Notes: a model not told the origin generated them from the sequence alone. Positions 8,910 through 17,929 are shown, counted from the stretch's first letter. The stretch is 64,000 nucleotides of DNA from Octadecabacter temperatus (GCF_001187845.1 NZ_CP012160.1:992001-1056000), one strand, 5' to 3'. Translations and numbers: made by a program.

Positions 8910-8994
8910 TTTACTTGCCTGCTTGCTCGATGCTGCCACTATAGGGGTGCTGCGGGCCGCAAGGGAAGGCCCGTTTGCCGCATAGGAGACGAAG

Positions 8995-9531
8995 ATGATT
9001 GATTTATTTTTACCGCTCGTTTTGGGCCTTGGTATCGGGATCACGCCCCCAGAAGGTAAGGTTGACGAGGTCGCTGAACCTGAGGTTGTGGCCGAGGCAC
9101 TGCCGCCTGTTGATCTCGGGTCTGGGGATGATCTAAGCGCCGCGCGCGAGCCAGAGCCGCAAATCCCAACGGGGAAATACACCACCGCCATCGAAATCCG
9201 CCCCATTCTTGGAATGACCAAGACAAATTGGGTCGGGGTGCGCGAATATGAAGGGCAGGATCTACTGTACTTTTCACACCTGATGGCGTGGCGCTGCGGG
9301 CTTTGGGATATTCGGTATGGCATCAACGGTGAACCGGCGGACATCGTCGTGCCGATGGAACCCTGCAACGAAGAATTCGCTCAGCCCAATGTCATGGTCG
9401 ATATCGAAAACTATCTGCCCTACGTCGTTTATCCGGTCGGATCGATTGAAAGCGTTTACGTGGAAATTGTTTTCGACGATGGGACGACTGACTTCGGCCA
9501 GTTTGAGCGTAACGAAGTTCGGATTCCTTAA
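8995..9531 (+). CDS. Hypothetical protein with N-terminal hydrophobic segment
   Basis: A 178-residue protein that I do not recognise. It opens with a short hydrophobic stretch (MIDLFLPLVLGLGIGITPPE) that could be a signal peptide or anchor, then an acidic Pro/Glu linker to about residue 60, then a compact domain with two cysteines (WRCGLWDIRYG and MEPCNEEFA) that might form a disulfide. This suggests an exported protein. The ATG has a good AGGAGA site six bases before it. It is divergent from the glycosyltransferase and its stop overlaps the RND gene stop by four bases (TTAA). Confidence 0.7.
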   Translation: MIDLFLPLVLGLGIGITPPEGKVDEVAEPEVVAEALPPVDLGSGDDLSAAREPEPQIPTGKYTTAIEIRPILGMTKTNWVGVREYEGQDLLYFSHLMAWRCGLWDIRYGINGEPADIVVPMEPCNEEFAQPNVMVDIENYLPYVVYPVGSIESVYVEIVFDDGTTDFGQFERNEVRIP

Positions 9532-12500
9532 TGCACTTGCGCTGGTTCGTGACGCCGTCTTTCGCCAAGCATCAGCATGGCGGGCGTCACAACCAGCGTC
9601 AGGATCGTAGCAATGACCAAACCACCCGCGATGGCAGAGGACAGTTCCGTCCACCACTGCGTTGACGGTGCGCCGTAGACAATGTCACGCGTAAAGAAGT
9701 TCAGGTTGAGGCCGATCACCATCGGCATCAACCCAAGCGCCGTGGTCACAGACGTCAAGATTACAGGTCGTAGACGTTGTGCGCCCGTGCGCAATGCGGC
9801 CTCAAGCGGGGATTGGCCCGCTTTCTTAAGGTCGTTGAACGTATCGATTAGAACAATGTTGTTGTTCACAACGATCCCCGCCAACGCGATGACGCCGATA
9901 CCGCCCATAACCACACCAAAAGGGCGACCTGTCGCAAGAAGACCAAGTAAAACGCCCGCAATCGAGAAGACAATCGCGCTCATGACGATGAAGGCTTGGT
10001 AGAAATTGTTGAACTGGATCACTAGGATCACGAACATCAAGAAAATCGCTGTGATGAAGGCCCCAACAAGGAAGATCATGCTTTCGGCTTGATCCTCTGC
10101 TTCGCCACCGAAACTAAAGTCCACGCCCTCGGGCAAGTCCGCCGCTTCAAGCGCCGCAGTCAGTGCAACAACTTGGTCGTTCACCAGAACATCGGCGGTA
10201 ACATTGGCCTCGATCGTGGCCACACGTTTTTCATCAATGCGTCGGATGATACCTGTTCGGTCGGTTGGCTCAAATGTCACGAAGTTTGAGATCGGAACAA
10301 GACCAGATGTCGTCGGGACCCGCAGGCTTCCAAGTTCTGCAAGCGAGCGTTCTTCACGTGGGAAGCGCACGCGGATATCCAGTGAACCGTCGACATCACC
10401 AGGGCGATAATCTGCGACGGTAATCCCTTGAGTCAAAAGCTGCACCGCTTGCCCAAGGAGGCTAACGTCCGCGCCAAATCGTGCCGCTTCCGCGCGGTTT
10501 ACAAGGATAGACACTTCGACACCGGGGACAGGGCGGGTGTCGGTAACGTCCGTAAATCCACCCATACCGTCAATGATATCGCGCACCTGTTGCACGGCTT
10601 CGTTTTGGACGTCGGGGTTGCGGGCGGTAATCTGAAGGTTCACAGGCTTGCCCGCTGATGGGCCGCCGTCTTCGGTTTGCACCTGCACGTCAATGCCCGC
10701 GATGTCTGCTACGCTTTCACGGATGCTGACTCCAATATCGGCCGCAGTGCGACGCGTGTCCCACGGCGTTAGTTCCAGTTGCAGGGTTCCGATGGTTTCT
10801 TCGTCGCCTTGGCCGGCGCTCATGGTGGATTGGGCATAGATGCTGGCGATCTCGTCATACCCCAAAAGGCGGTCTTCAACGGCCCGCACCAATGCATCGC
10901 GTTCAAAGATTGAGAAGTTGTCGCGCGCGCGGACTTGGACCTGCATGAAGTCAGGTTCAATATCGGGAAAGAACGTCACACCTTTGCCGAATTGCCCATA
11001 AAGGCTGAAACCACCGAGTAACAATGCGATGGCAAGAAGCAACGTCGCGGCGGGGCGCATGATGGCCCAATGCAGAACGCGCACGTAAGCCCCCGTTAAT
11101 CCGCCCATATCACGCGGGTCGCCGATTTCGGCGGCATGAAGTGCGGCCTTGGCTTTGACGGATTGCGATTGGCGCTTGCCGATCAAGCCGCCGACAACAG
11201 GAATAAATATGAGCGCCATAAACAGGGAAGCCGACAGCGTGAAGATCACTGTGATAGGCAGATATTTCATGAATTCCCCGACCATGCCGGACCAGAACAA
11301 CAGCGGGAAAAATACTGACAGGGTCGTCGCGGTTGATGCAATGATAGGCCATGCCATTCGCTTGGCGGCAAAAGAATAGGCCTCCTTGGGTTCGACCCCT
11401 TCTTGCAGCTTTCGATCCGCCAGCTCGGTGGTCACAATGGCTCCGTCCACCAGCATCCCGACCACAAGGATCAGCGCGAACAGCACGATAATGTTCATGG
11501 AATAATCCAAGGTCCAAAGCGCGATGACGCCCGCAAAGAACGCCCCCGGAATGGATAGGCCAACGAGGATAGCTGAGCGCGTGCCAAGGGCAAATACAAT
11601 CACGATCATCACGAGGATCACGGCGGCGATAACGTTGGCTTCAAGGTCGCTTAGCAGGTCTTCAACTGTCTTGGATTGGTCCTGCAAAAATGCGACTTCG
11701 ATGTTGTCCGGCCAGTCCAACTGCAACTCTTCTACGACGGCTTTGACGGCTGCGACGGTTTCAATGATGTTGGCACCGGAACGTTTTGTGACTTCCAAGG
11801 CCAAGGCAGGTTGGCCATTGATGCGCGCGAACGAGCTAGGGTCTTCATATGTGCGCCGGATCGTGGCGACATCCCCGAAGGTCACAACAGCATTGCCGCG
11901 CACCTTTACGGGCATCGCCATGACGTCTTCGAGGTCTTCGATCAACCCCGGCACCTTAAGCACGATGCGCCCAGATCCGGTTTCAATCGCGCCAGCGGCG
12001 ATCAGCATGTTGTTGCGTTGGATTTGCCCGATGAGTTCGTCAAACGACAGGTTATAGGTTTGAAAAACCGTGGGATCGATCAGCACTTCAAGGAACTCGA
12101 ACCTCTGCCCACCAACGCTAACTTCGAGAACGCCAGGCAGACCTTCGATTTCTTCCTGCATCTGGTCGGCCAGATTGTTCAGCGTCCGTTCTGGGACTGG
12201 ACCAGACAGAATCGCGGTAATGATCGGGAAGAGGGCGGTGTTGATTTCGGTGATGGTGATGTCACGGGCGTCATCGGGCAGATCACCCTGCGCACGATCT
12301 GCAGCCTCTCGCACCTTATCCAGCGCCTCAGCCGTGTCACCGCCAGCACTGAATTCTAGCTGGATACTGGCGAAACCTTCTGTGGCATCCGAATTCATGC
12401 TTTGCAGACCGGCAATGGACGTGAACTCGGTTTCCATCGGTTCTAGCAACAGCCGTTCGGCATCCGAGGGGCTAATGCCGTCTAGACCTGTCGAGACATA

Positions 12501-12638
12501 AAAGAATGGTAGTGGGATTTCGGGATTGGCCTCTTTGGGGATCGCGACATAGGCATATGCGCCCACAGCGAGGATCATAAGAAGCGCCATGACCACAACG
12601 CGCGAACGCGAGAATGCAGCGTCGATGATGGCGTACAT
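9528..12638 (-). CDS. RND family efflux permease (HAE1/AcrB-like)
   Basis: A 1036-residue inner-membrane pump of the resistance-nodulation-division type, length typical of AcrB/MexB relatives. It has the N-terminal helix, two large periplasmic loops (about 30-330 and 555-860) and two groups of membrane helices. The proton-relay segment of helix 4 reads GMLVDGAIVTTE, so only D398 is present where AcrB has two aspartates; residue 399 is Gly. It would work with the adaptor encoded immediately upstream, with which it overlaps by one base (TGATG), so translation is coupled. No outer-membrane TolC-type gene is present here. Substrate cannot be predicted. A GGGGAGC ribosome site lies within the end of the adaptor gene. 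Confidence 0.93.
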   Translation of the reverse strand: MYAIIDAAFSRSRVVVMALLMILAVGAYAYVAIPKEANPEIPLPFFYVSTGLDGISPSDAERLLLEPMETEFTSIAGLQSMNSDATEGFASIQLEFSAGGDTAEALDKVREAADRAQGDLPDDARDITITEINTALFPIITAILSGPVPERTLNNLADQMQEEIEGLPGVLEVSVGGQRFEFLEVLIDPTVFQTYNLSFDELIGQIQRNNMLIAAGAIETGSGRIVLKVPGLIEDLEDVMAMPVKVRGNAVVTFGDVATIRRTYEDPSSFARINGQPALALEVTKRSGANIIETVAAVKAVVEELQLDWPDNIEVAFLQDQSKTVEDLLSDLEANVIAAVILVMIVIVFALGTRSAILVGLSIPGAFFAGVIALWTLDYSMNIIVLFALILVVGMLVDGAIVTTELADRKLQEGVEPKEAYSFAAKRMAWPIIASTATTLSVFFPLLFWSGMVGEFMKYLPITVIFTLSASLFMALIFIPVVGGLIGKRQSQSVKAKAALHAAEIGDPRDMGGLTGAYVRVLHWAIMRPAATLLLAIALLLGGFSLYGQFGKGVTFFPDIEPDFMQVQVRARDNFSIFERDALVRAVEDRLLGYDEIASIYAQSTMSAGQGDEETIGTLQLELTPWDTRRTAADIGVSIRESVADIAGIDVQVQTEDGGPSAGKPVNLQITARNPDVQNEAVQQVRDIIDGMGGFTDVTDTRPVPGVEVSILVNRAEAARFGADVSLLGQAVQLLTQGITVADYRPGDVDGSLDIRVRFPREERSLAELGSLRVPTTSGLVPISNFVTFEPTDRTGIIRRIDEKRVATIEANVTADVLVNDQVVALTAALEAADLPEGVDFSFGGEAEDQAESMIFLVGAFITAIFLMFVILVIQFNNFYQAFIVMSAIVFSIAGVLLGLLATGRPFGVVMGGIGVIALAGIVVNNNIVLIDTFNDLKKAGQSPLEAALRTGAQRLRPVILTSVTTALGLMPMVIGLNLNFFTRDIVYGAPSTQWWTELSSAIAGGLVIATILTLVVTPAMLMLGERRRHEPAQVH

Positions 12639-13807
12639 CAGCTTTGCTCCCCGACGCTGGGTGCAACAGTTTCGGTTTCATTCACAAAGCCTTGGCCCAC
12701 AGTGATGATGTCCACACTTTCAGGCAATCCAGTGACCCAAATGCCGTCAATCTGTGCTTTGACGACTTGGATCGCGTAAAACTCAACGACATCATCGCTG
12801 TTTACTGTTTTCACTCCAAGTTCACCTTCGGCGCTAAGTGATACGATCGAAGGGGACAAGAAGTGTGCTGTAGCTTCGCCTGTCGGGATTATCACTTCGG
12901 CAGAAATGCCTGCGGGAATCGCGCCGTCGTCATTTTCCACTTCAACTTCCGCCAAAAACGTTCGGGTCTCAGCGGCGGCAGACGTCCCAACGAAGGTGAC
13001 TGTGCCTGTCCGCTCTTCGCCGGTGATGAAACGTACAGTGGCAGGTTGGCCAACAGACAAGCGCGTCAATGATTGTTGCGGCACCTGAATGGCAACGGTG
13101 AGGGGCGTGATATCCACCAGACGACCCACTTCCGTACCGGCAGAGACAAATTCGCCCTCATCAAGATCGAGAGCCTCGATGCGCCCATCAAATGGCGCCG
13201 TGATCGTCAGCGCATCGGCGGCCTGTTCAATGGCGATCGCTTCGGCTTGCACCGAAGCCAAACTTGCACGGGCGTCCACGACGCGGTCAGCCGTTGCGAC
13301 CCCGCGTTCAAGCAGTTGCTGCGCGTTCTGAAGCTCGCGCTCAGCGCTGGCGAGGTCTTCGGCGACGCGGTTTGCGTCGGCCTGATTACTGGTCGGGTCA
13401 AAGCGGGCAATGACGTCACCCGCAGAAACGTCTTGCCCTTTACGCACCAAGACCTCGGCGATGTCACCTGAGGTTTCGGCCCGCATCATCGTGTCACGAT
13501 CGGGCAGGGCTTGCCCTTCGGCTTGATAGAACTGCGTAATCACCTCGGCGACAGAGGTTTCAACCGCAACGGCGACCGGCGCAGGTTCTTCGCGCGCCGT
13601 GACCGTGTCAGTATCTTCTGAAGGGAAAATGAATCCGCTGCCCATCCATCCCACAATGACCAGCACCAATATACCCGAAAACCACGTCGAGCGAGACGCA
13701 CCACTGTCGGCCGTAAACGTTAGCTGTTCCCGCGCGGCTTTAGGGTCTTCAACCACAGGCGGGTTAACGGTTTCGGGTTTGGCGGCTTTTTGGGGCTTAC
13801 TTGTCAT
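12638..13807 (-). CDS. RND efflux periplasmic adaptor (membrane fusion protein)
   Basis: A 389-residue HlyD/AcrA-type adaptor that would link the RND pump to an outer-membrane channel. It has an N-terminal membrane anchor (WFSGILVLVIVGWMGSGFIF) rather than a lipoprotein signal, a first lipoyl half (AEVLVRKGQDVSAGDVIARFD), a coiled-coil hairpin (LASAERELQNAQQLLERG), the second lipoyl half (ITAPFDGRIEALDLDEGEFV) and beta-barrel and membrane-proximal domains. I chose the ATG at 13805-13807, which has AAGGAC upstream; an in-frame TTG at 13855 lacks such a site. The first gene of a two-gene operon with the RND permease. Confidence 0.92.
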   Translation of the reverse strand: MTSKPQKAAKPETVNPPVVEDPKAAREQLTFTADSGASRSTWFSGILVLVIVGWMGSGFIFPSEDTDTVTAREEPAPVAVAVETSVAEVITQFYQAEGQALPDRDTMMRAETSGDIAEVLVRKGQDVSAGDVIARFDPTSNQADANRVAEDLASAERELQNAQQLLERGVATADRVVDARASLASVQAEAIAIEQAADALTITAPFDGRIEALDLDEGEFVSAGTEVGRLVDITPLTVAIQVPQQSLTRLSVGQPATVRFITGEERTGTVTFVGTSAAAETRTFLAEVEVENDDGAIPAGISAEVIIPTGEATAHFLSPSIVSLSAEGELGVKTVNSDDVVEFYAIQVVKAQIDGIWVTGLPESVDIITVGQGFVNETETVAPSVGEQS

Positions 13808-13991
13808 TAGGTCAGTCCTTTTGAACTGCGGGCTGCTACAAAGTCGATTGTTCAAATACTACTGAACTTAATACGACGTAAAATCGTCAATGTCATAAAA
13901 TGGCACTTCACCGTTCGAAATAGGACGGCTTGGGCGAATTGGAATAGGGGGCACGCTGTTCTTGTGAAACAAAATAGCAGAGGGGAGTAAA

Positions 13992-14075
13992 TGGTGGGCG
14001 ACCCTGGAATCGAACCAGGCGTGCGTTTCCGCGAGAGAGTTACAGTCTCCTGCCACACCTTGCGGCCTGACGCCC
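13992..14075 (-). tRNA. tRNA-Tyr (anticodon GUA)
   Basis: The minus strand folds as a class II tRNA: acceptor GGGCGUC/GUCGCCC (one U-U mismatch), D arm GCC...GGC, anticodon stem GGAGA/UCUCU with loop CUGUAAC (anticodon GUA), a long variable arm as expected for tyrosine, T arm CCUGG-UUCGAUU-CCAGG, discriminator A and an encoded CCA. Confidence 0.95.
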
Positions 14076-14187
14076 ACTGGCGGCGTGAATAGCTTTGGGT
14101 CTGGGGGCCGTCAACCTCAATTCTGCGCTGCACCTTGCGGTTTTTGCATAAGCCGCGCATGAGGGGGCAAGGACAAAGGAAAACACC

Positions 14188-14964
14188 ATGAAAAAACCGA
14201 CTTGGGTTGTTGAAAAAGAACGCAACAAACGCATTGCTGCCAACGAAACTGTTTGGTTGTTTGGGATTCATGCGGTGCGCGACGCGCTTTTGAACCCTGC
14301 GCGTGAAAAATTACGCTTTGTCGTGACAAAAAACGCCTTTGATCGTCTTGGTGATGCCGTTCAGCATGGTCCTGAGCCTGAAATGAGCGATCCACGCCGT
14401 TTTGCAGCGCCAATTGATCCGCAATCCGTCCACCAAGGGGCCGCTCTTGAAGTGAAACCGCTGGATTGGGGCAAAATCGAAGACCGCTGCATGGGGGATG
14501 GGACAAATCCGCCGCGTGTTGTCCTTCTGGACCGTGTAACTGATCCACATAACGTCGGGGCGATTCTTCGCTCGGCGGAGGTGTTCGGCGCACAGGCTGT
14601 CGTCGCCATGAGCCGCCACGCAGCACCTGAAACAGGCGCTTTGGCGAAAACTGCCAGTGGCGCGATGGAACGCCAACCCTATTTGCGGGTCCGTAACCTT
14701 GCCGACGCGATCGTTGAGCTTCAGGGAATGGGATATATGGTGCTTGGGCTGGACGGTGAAGCCGAGCAGACCATCGAACAGGTTGTAGAAGGTAAGCGTG
14801 ACCGTGCAATTGCGCTGGTTTTGGGGGCCGAAGGGCCGGGGTTGCGCGAAAAGACGAAAGAAACCTGCGACGCACTGGTTAAGATCGATTTTGCGGGTGA
14901 GTTTGGGTCGTTGAACGTTTCAAACGCAGCGGCAGTCGCGCTTTATGCAAGTCGCGCGACCTAG
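14188..14964 (+). CDS. rlmB: 23S rRNA 2'-O-methyltransferase of the RlmB/TrmH (SPOUT) family
   Basis: The 258-residue protein has an N-terminal substrate-binding domain beginning WLFGIHAVRDALLNPAR (about residues 1-90) and a C-terminal knotted SPOUT domain with motif 1 LDRVTDPHNVGAILRSAEVF, motif 2 LVLGAEGPGLR and motif 3 GSLNVSNAAAVALY. RlmB methylates G2251 in the peptidyl-transferase centre using S-adenosylmethionine. Close relatives acting on tRNA (TrmH) lack the N-terminal domain, which favours RlmB. The AAAGGA site lies before the ATG. It is divergent from tRNA-Tyr and eight bases upstream of the zinc-ribbon gene, so the two are probably cotranscribed. Confidence 0.88.
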   Translation: MKKPTWVVEKERNKRIAANETVWLFGIHAVRDALLNPAREKLRFVVTKNAFDRLGDAVQHGPEPEMSDPRRFAAPIDPQSVHQGAALEVKPLDWGKIEDRCMGDGTNPPRVVLLDRVTDPHNVGAILRSAEVFGAQAVVAMSRHAAPETGALAKTASGAMERQPYLRVRNLADAIVELQGMGYMVLGLDGEAEQTIEQVVEGKRDRAIALVLGAEGPGLREKTKETCDALVKIDFAGEFGSLNVSNAAAVALYASRAT

Positions 14965-14972
14965 GAGCCGAC

Positions 14973-15284
14973 ATGCCTGCGCGGAAATTAGCGACCTGTT
15001 GTTACTGCGGAACCCGCGCGGTTCTGATTCTAAGCGGATCTGAGCGCCATGAACTGGCGTGTTCAAGCTGTGGAGCGCCGTTGCGCGACCTCAAAATGTT
15101 ACCGATTGCCGCCGTGCAGGCCACCGCGCGTTCCGCGACGCCCGCCCGCCCGACGCCCAAACCAACACACCCTAAGCAGCCCCATCCAAGGCCGAGAAAG
15201 GTGAAAAAATACAATAAACGCAAAGGGTTGATGCGTCATCTTGTTGAGGGGATTTGGGACGAAATCGAAGATATTTTCGATTGA
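14973..15284 (+). CDS. Small zinc-ribbon protein
   Basis: A 103-residue protein with two CxxC pairs (CCYCG near residues 9-13 and CSSCGAPL near 31-38) that should bind one zinc ion. This is followed by a Pro/Thr/Lys-rich linker (ARPTPKPTHPKQPHPRPRK) and an acidic tail ending DEIEDIFD. It is eight bases after rlmB. Function is unknown; binding of nucleic acid or protein is possible from the ribbon and the basic linker. Confidence 0.75.
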   Translation: MPARKLATCCYCGTRAVLILSGSERHELACSSCGAPLRDLKMLPIAAVQATARSATPARPTPKPTHPKQPHPRPRKVKKYNKRKGLMRHLVEGIWDEIEDIFD

Positions 15285-15385
15285 AACATTTGTGCACGGC
15301 CTGTCACAGATTGGCGAGGTGGGTATTTTAACGCCCCGAGATGCCCCAAATTGGTTTCAACGCAATTGAATTCTTGGAGCCCCCA

Positions 15386-15841
15386 ATGCTGACACGCCGT
15401 ATGCTATTAAGCGCCGCCGCTGCTGCCCCAGCCGCCGCATTTTTCGCCCACCCTGCAAAGGCCGCAGAGCCATATATCTTCTCCGAAGACGGGATCGCCA
15501 TTCGCGGCGCCGACCCCGTGGCCTTTTTTACCGAAGGTGCACCCGTTATCGGCAGCCCTGATCATGCGTTGATGTGGGAAGGGGCGACGTGGCATTTTGC
15601 CAGCGTTGAGAACATGGAAATGTTTATGGCCGATCCGCGTGCCTATGCGCCGCAATATGGCGGGTATTGTGCTTTCGCTCTGTCAAAAGGGTCTTTGGCG
15701 AGCTCCGTTCCTGAAGCTTGGACCGTGCATGACGGGAAGCTTTACCTGAATTATTCAGTAAATGTGCGTCAGGTTTGGTCTGAAGATATTCCCGGAAATA
15801 TCGCTTTGGCGGACGCGCAATGGCCTACAATCTTAGGCTAG
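15386..15841 (+). CDS. YHS domain-containing exported protein
   Basis: A 151-residue protein with an N-terminal signal (MLTRRMLLSAAAAAPAAAFF) whose twin arginines suggest export by Tat, although the motif is not complete. The mature part has the YHS pattern: GADPVAFFTEGAPVIGSP, then MWEGATWHFASVENMEMFMA, then a YGGYCAFA segment. YHS domains are thought to bind metal, often copper. GGAG lies before the ATG at 15386; an upstream in-frame ATG at 15341 would give an extension without signal-peptide character. The gene stands alone before the terminator at 15961. Confidence 0.87.
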   Translation: MLTRRMLLSAAAAAPAAAFFAHPAKAAEPYIFSEDGIAIRGADPVAFFTEGAPVIGSPDHALMWEGATWHFASVENMEMFMADPRAYAPQYGGYCAFALSKGSLASSVPEAWTVHDGKLYLNYSVNVRQVWSEDIPGNIALADAQWPTILG

Positions 15842-15990
15842 TGTCTTCGATCACGTTTACCTGATCTCCCTTTAAAAACAGGCTTTCGTGCATATCTCTA
15901 GTTGGTGAGCAAGGGCTGGAACCCCCTTGCGCGAACTCACTGTCCCTCGTTCCGAACTTAGCGCCCGGTTCATTCCGGGCGCCTTTTTTA
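15842..15990 (+). ncRNA. Candidate small RNA or structured 3' region
   Basis: Between the YHS stop codon and the next gene there are 120 bases of non-coding sequence with a GCAAGGG-loop-CCCTTGC hairpin (about 15909-15930) followed by an unpaired stretch and a very strong terminator. It could be an independent small RNA or a 3'-UTR-derived one. No promoter is clear and no known family was recognised. Confidence 0.25.
15961..15989 (+). terminator. Rho-independent terminator
   Basis: Perfect stem GCGCCCGG (15961-15968) / CCGGGCGC (15975-15982) with a six-base loop, followed by CTTTTTTT. It ends the transcript of the YHS gene or of the candidate small RNA. Confidence 0.92.
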
Positions 15991-16018
15991 TGATGAAAGA
16001 CTCGGTTAGTGAGGCAGT

Positions 16019-16483
16019 ATGTATAGTGATCAAATGCTCAAAGATGTGTTGAAACGTGCCAAATCAGTGGCGATTGTTGGTGTGTCCGCTAAACAGATTC
16101 GCCCCAGCTATTTTGTTGCGCGGTATCTGCAACTTAAAGGGTATCGCATTGTGCCGGTAAACCCCGGGCTGGCGGGGCAAAAGCTGTTTGGGGAAACGGT
16201 TTACGCAACCTTGGCCGATATCCCGTTTGATGTTGATATGGTTGATATATTCCGTCGTTCAGATGCAGTCCCTGCAATTGTGGACGAGGCGTTGGCCCGT
16301 TGGCCGCACTTGCAGACGATTTGGATGCAGTTGGGTGTTGAGCATTCTGAGGCCGCTGAGGTGGCGCGGGCGCGCGATGTGACTGTGATTGAAAACCGGT
16401 GCCCGAAGATTGAATTTCAGCGCTTGTTTGGGGAATTACGGATGGGTGGGTTCGCCACGGGTGTGATTTCGTCCAGACTGTAG
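16019..16483 (+). CDS. CoA-binding domain protein (YccU family)
   Basis: A 154-residue single-domain Rossmann protein of the CoA-binding family: KSVAIVGVSAKQIRPSYFVARYL near the start, then GYRIVPVNPGLAGQKLFGE, a VDMVDIFRRSDAVP segment and IWMQLGVEHSEAAEVAR, ending with VIENRCPKIEF. This order is the same as in YccU of E. coli, whose role is not known. It is preceded by a strong terminator and followed by a dispersed GC repeat, so it is probably monocistronic. Confidence 0.9.
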   Translation: MYSDQMLKDVLKRAKSVAIVGVSAKQIRPSYFVARYLQLKGYRIVPVNPGLAGQKLFGETVYATLADIPFDVDMVDIFRRSDAVPAIVDEALARWPHLQTIWMQLGVEHSEAAEVARARDVTVIENRCPKIEFQRLFGELRMGGFATGVISSRL

Positions 16484-16491
16484 CGTTGGAT

Positions 16492-16522
16492 CGGGGCGCT
16501 GCCCCGAACCCCGGGATATTTT
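16492..16522 (+). repeat. GC-rich dispersed repeat of Rhodobacteraceae type (copy 2)
   Basis: CGGGGC-GCT-GCCCCG hairpin followed by AACCCCGGGATATTTT, immediately after the CoA-binding gene. It has the same plan as the copy at 7749-7793 (there on the minus strand). The hairpin plus T run may act as a terminator. Confidence 0.5.
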
Positions 16523-16550
16523 AGAAACAGAGACAAGGTGAGGTGTGGGA

Positions 16551-16838
16551 TTAGATCCGCAAGTCGGCTGCGACGCGGATATCGCGTAGGGGGCGTACGC
16601 GGCGGATGGATTCTGCGTAAAGCGGGTGGGCTTTGTAGGCTGCGAGCGCGGCTTCGTCCTTAATTTCGGCCATCACGACGAAATCCGGATGTGGGCCGGG
16701 GATTTCATCAAGGTTTAGGTTGCGCGAGACGCTGAAGGTTTCGGCGTGCGGATTGTCTTTTAGGATCCACAGGCCCGCTTCGATTTCATCCAAGTCGGTT
16801 GGATCGATTGCTGAGAAGAAGGCAATGTGACGGATCAT
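16551..16838 (-). CDS. Dabb family (stress-responsive alpha/beta barrel) protein
   Basis: A 95-residue protein with the start MIRHIAFFSAID, the middle LDEIPGPHPDFVVMAEIKDEAALAAYKAHPLY and the final VRPLRDIRVAADLRI, which is the pattern of dimeric alpha+beta barrel (Dabb) proteins. Its function is not known. The ATG (16836-16838) overlaps the hisE stop by four bases (ATGA), so it is the last gene of the hisA-hisE operon and translationally coupled to it, though nothing ties it to histidine synthesis. Confidence 0.85.
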   Translation of the reverse strand: MIRHIAFFSAIDPTDLDEIEAGLWILKDNPHAETFSVSRNLNLDEIPGPHPDFVVMAEIKDEAALAAYKAHPLYAESIRRVRPLRDIRVAADLRI

Positions 16839-17137
16839 CGGCTGGCCTTCTCGGCGAGGCCGCTTTGGTTGGTGCGTTTGGCCAGTTCTGCTTCGATATC
16901 GTTCAGCGTGACACCGTGCGCGGCGCACATGACCAACAGGTGGTACATCACATCAGCGGCCTCAGACGTGAGGCGGGTCTTGTCGCCTTTGGTTGCTTCA
17001 ATGATCGCTTCAACAGCTTCCTCGCCGAACTTTTCAGCGGCTTTGTCTGGATTGGCAAGCAGCTTGGCTGTCCAGCTTTCGCTTGGATCAGTGTTTGCGC
17101 GGTCTGCAATGGTATTCGCGAGGTCTTTTAATGACAT
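16835..17137 (-). CDS. hisE: Phosphoribosyl-ATP diphosphatase
   Basis: The 100-residue HisE hydrolyses phosphoribosyl-ATP to phosphoribosyl-AMP and diphosphate, step two of histidine synthesis. The MazG-like helical core is clear: KFGEEAVEAIIEATKGDK with the metal-binding glutamates, then EAADVMYHLLVMCA. It is a stand-alone HisE, not fused to HisI; hisI is not in the window. It starts one base after the hisF stop and overlaps the Dabb gene by four bases. Confidence 0.95.
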   Translation of the reverse strand: MSLKDLANTIADRANTDPSESWTAKLLANPDKAAEKFGEEAVEAIIEATKGDKTRLTSEAADVMYHLLVMCAAHGVTLNDIEAELAKRTNQSGLAEKASR

Positions 17138-17138
17138 A

Positions 17139-17897
17139 TCAGAGCCTTACAGGGACGCCAGCGGCATCCATATGTGCCTTGGCTTGAGGAATTGTGTAGG
17201 TGCCAAAGTGGAAAATCGAGGCAGCGAGGACGGCAGAGGCACCGCCCTTTGTGACGCCCTCCACAAGGTGATCAAGCGTGCCGACACCCCCCGAAGCGAT
17301 CACAGGAATGGACACCGCGTCGGTGATGGCCTTTGTAAGGGGCAGGTTGAACCCTGCTTTGGTACCGTCGCGATCCATTGAGGTCAGCAGGATCTCGCCC
17401 GCGCCTTTGGCTTGTGCCGTCAGCGCGAATTCAACCGCATCAATACCGGTTGCGCGGCGTCCGCCGTGGGTGAAGATTTCCCAGCGCCCAGGTTCAACGG
17501 TTTTGGCATCGATCGCACAGACGATACATTGGGATCCAAAGCGCAGGGCGGCTTCTGTCAAGACATCAGGGTCGGCAACGGCGGCGGAGTTGAAGCTGAC
17601 CTTGTCAGCGCCCGCCAGCAGCAGATTGCGGACATCAACGTGGGTGCGCACGCCGCCACCGATGGTCAGCGGCATAAAGCACGCTTCAGCCGTGCGCGTC
17701 GCGAGGTCGTACATAGTGCCGCGGTTTTCTTCGGTTGCCATGATGTCGAGGAAACACAGCTCATCCGCGCCCATGTCGTTGTAACGGATCGCGGATTCAA
17801 CAGGGTCGCCCGCGTCAACGATATCAACGAAGTTCACGCCTTTGACGACGCGTCCATTGGCGACATCAAGGCAGGGGATGATGCGTGTCTTGAGCAT
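17139..17897 (-). CDS. hisF: Imidazole glycerol phosphate synthase, cyclase subunit
   Basis: A 252-residue TIM barrel that turns PRFAR plus ammonia (delivered by HisH) into imidazole glycerol phosphate and AICAR. It starts [20 protein letters not shown] with the catalytic Asp of strand 1, and has the second Asp in IDAKTVEPG... preceding the [11 protein letters not shown] loop; the phosphate loop is VIASGGVG. Length is standard. Its partner hisH lies 2 kb away on the same strand, in a separate transcription unit. Confidence 0.97.
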   Translation of the reverse strand: MLKTRIIPCLDVANGRVVKGVNFVDIVDAGDPVESAIRYNDMGADELCFLDIMATEENRGTMYDLATRTAEACFMPLTIGGGVRTHVDVRNLLLAGADKVSFNSAAVADPDVLTEAALRFGSQCIVCAIDAKTVEPGRWEIFTHGGRRATGIDAVEFALTAQAKGAGEILLTSMDRDGTKAGFNLPLTKAITDAVSIPVIASGGVGTLDHLVEGVTKGGASAVLAASIFHFGTYTIPQAKAHMDAAGVPVRL

Positions 17898-17929
17898 AAA
17901 GAAGCCTTTTCAGAGCGATTGGCCTGTCT

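Noticed and set aside
11676..12359. Plus-strand open frame inside the RND gene
   Set aside because: It is antisense to a clear 1036-residue transporter and has no family-like sequence.
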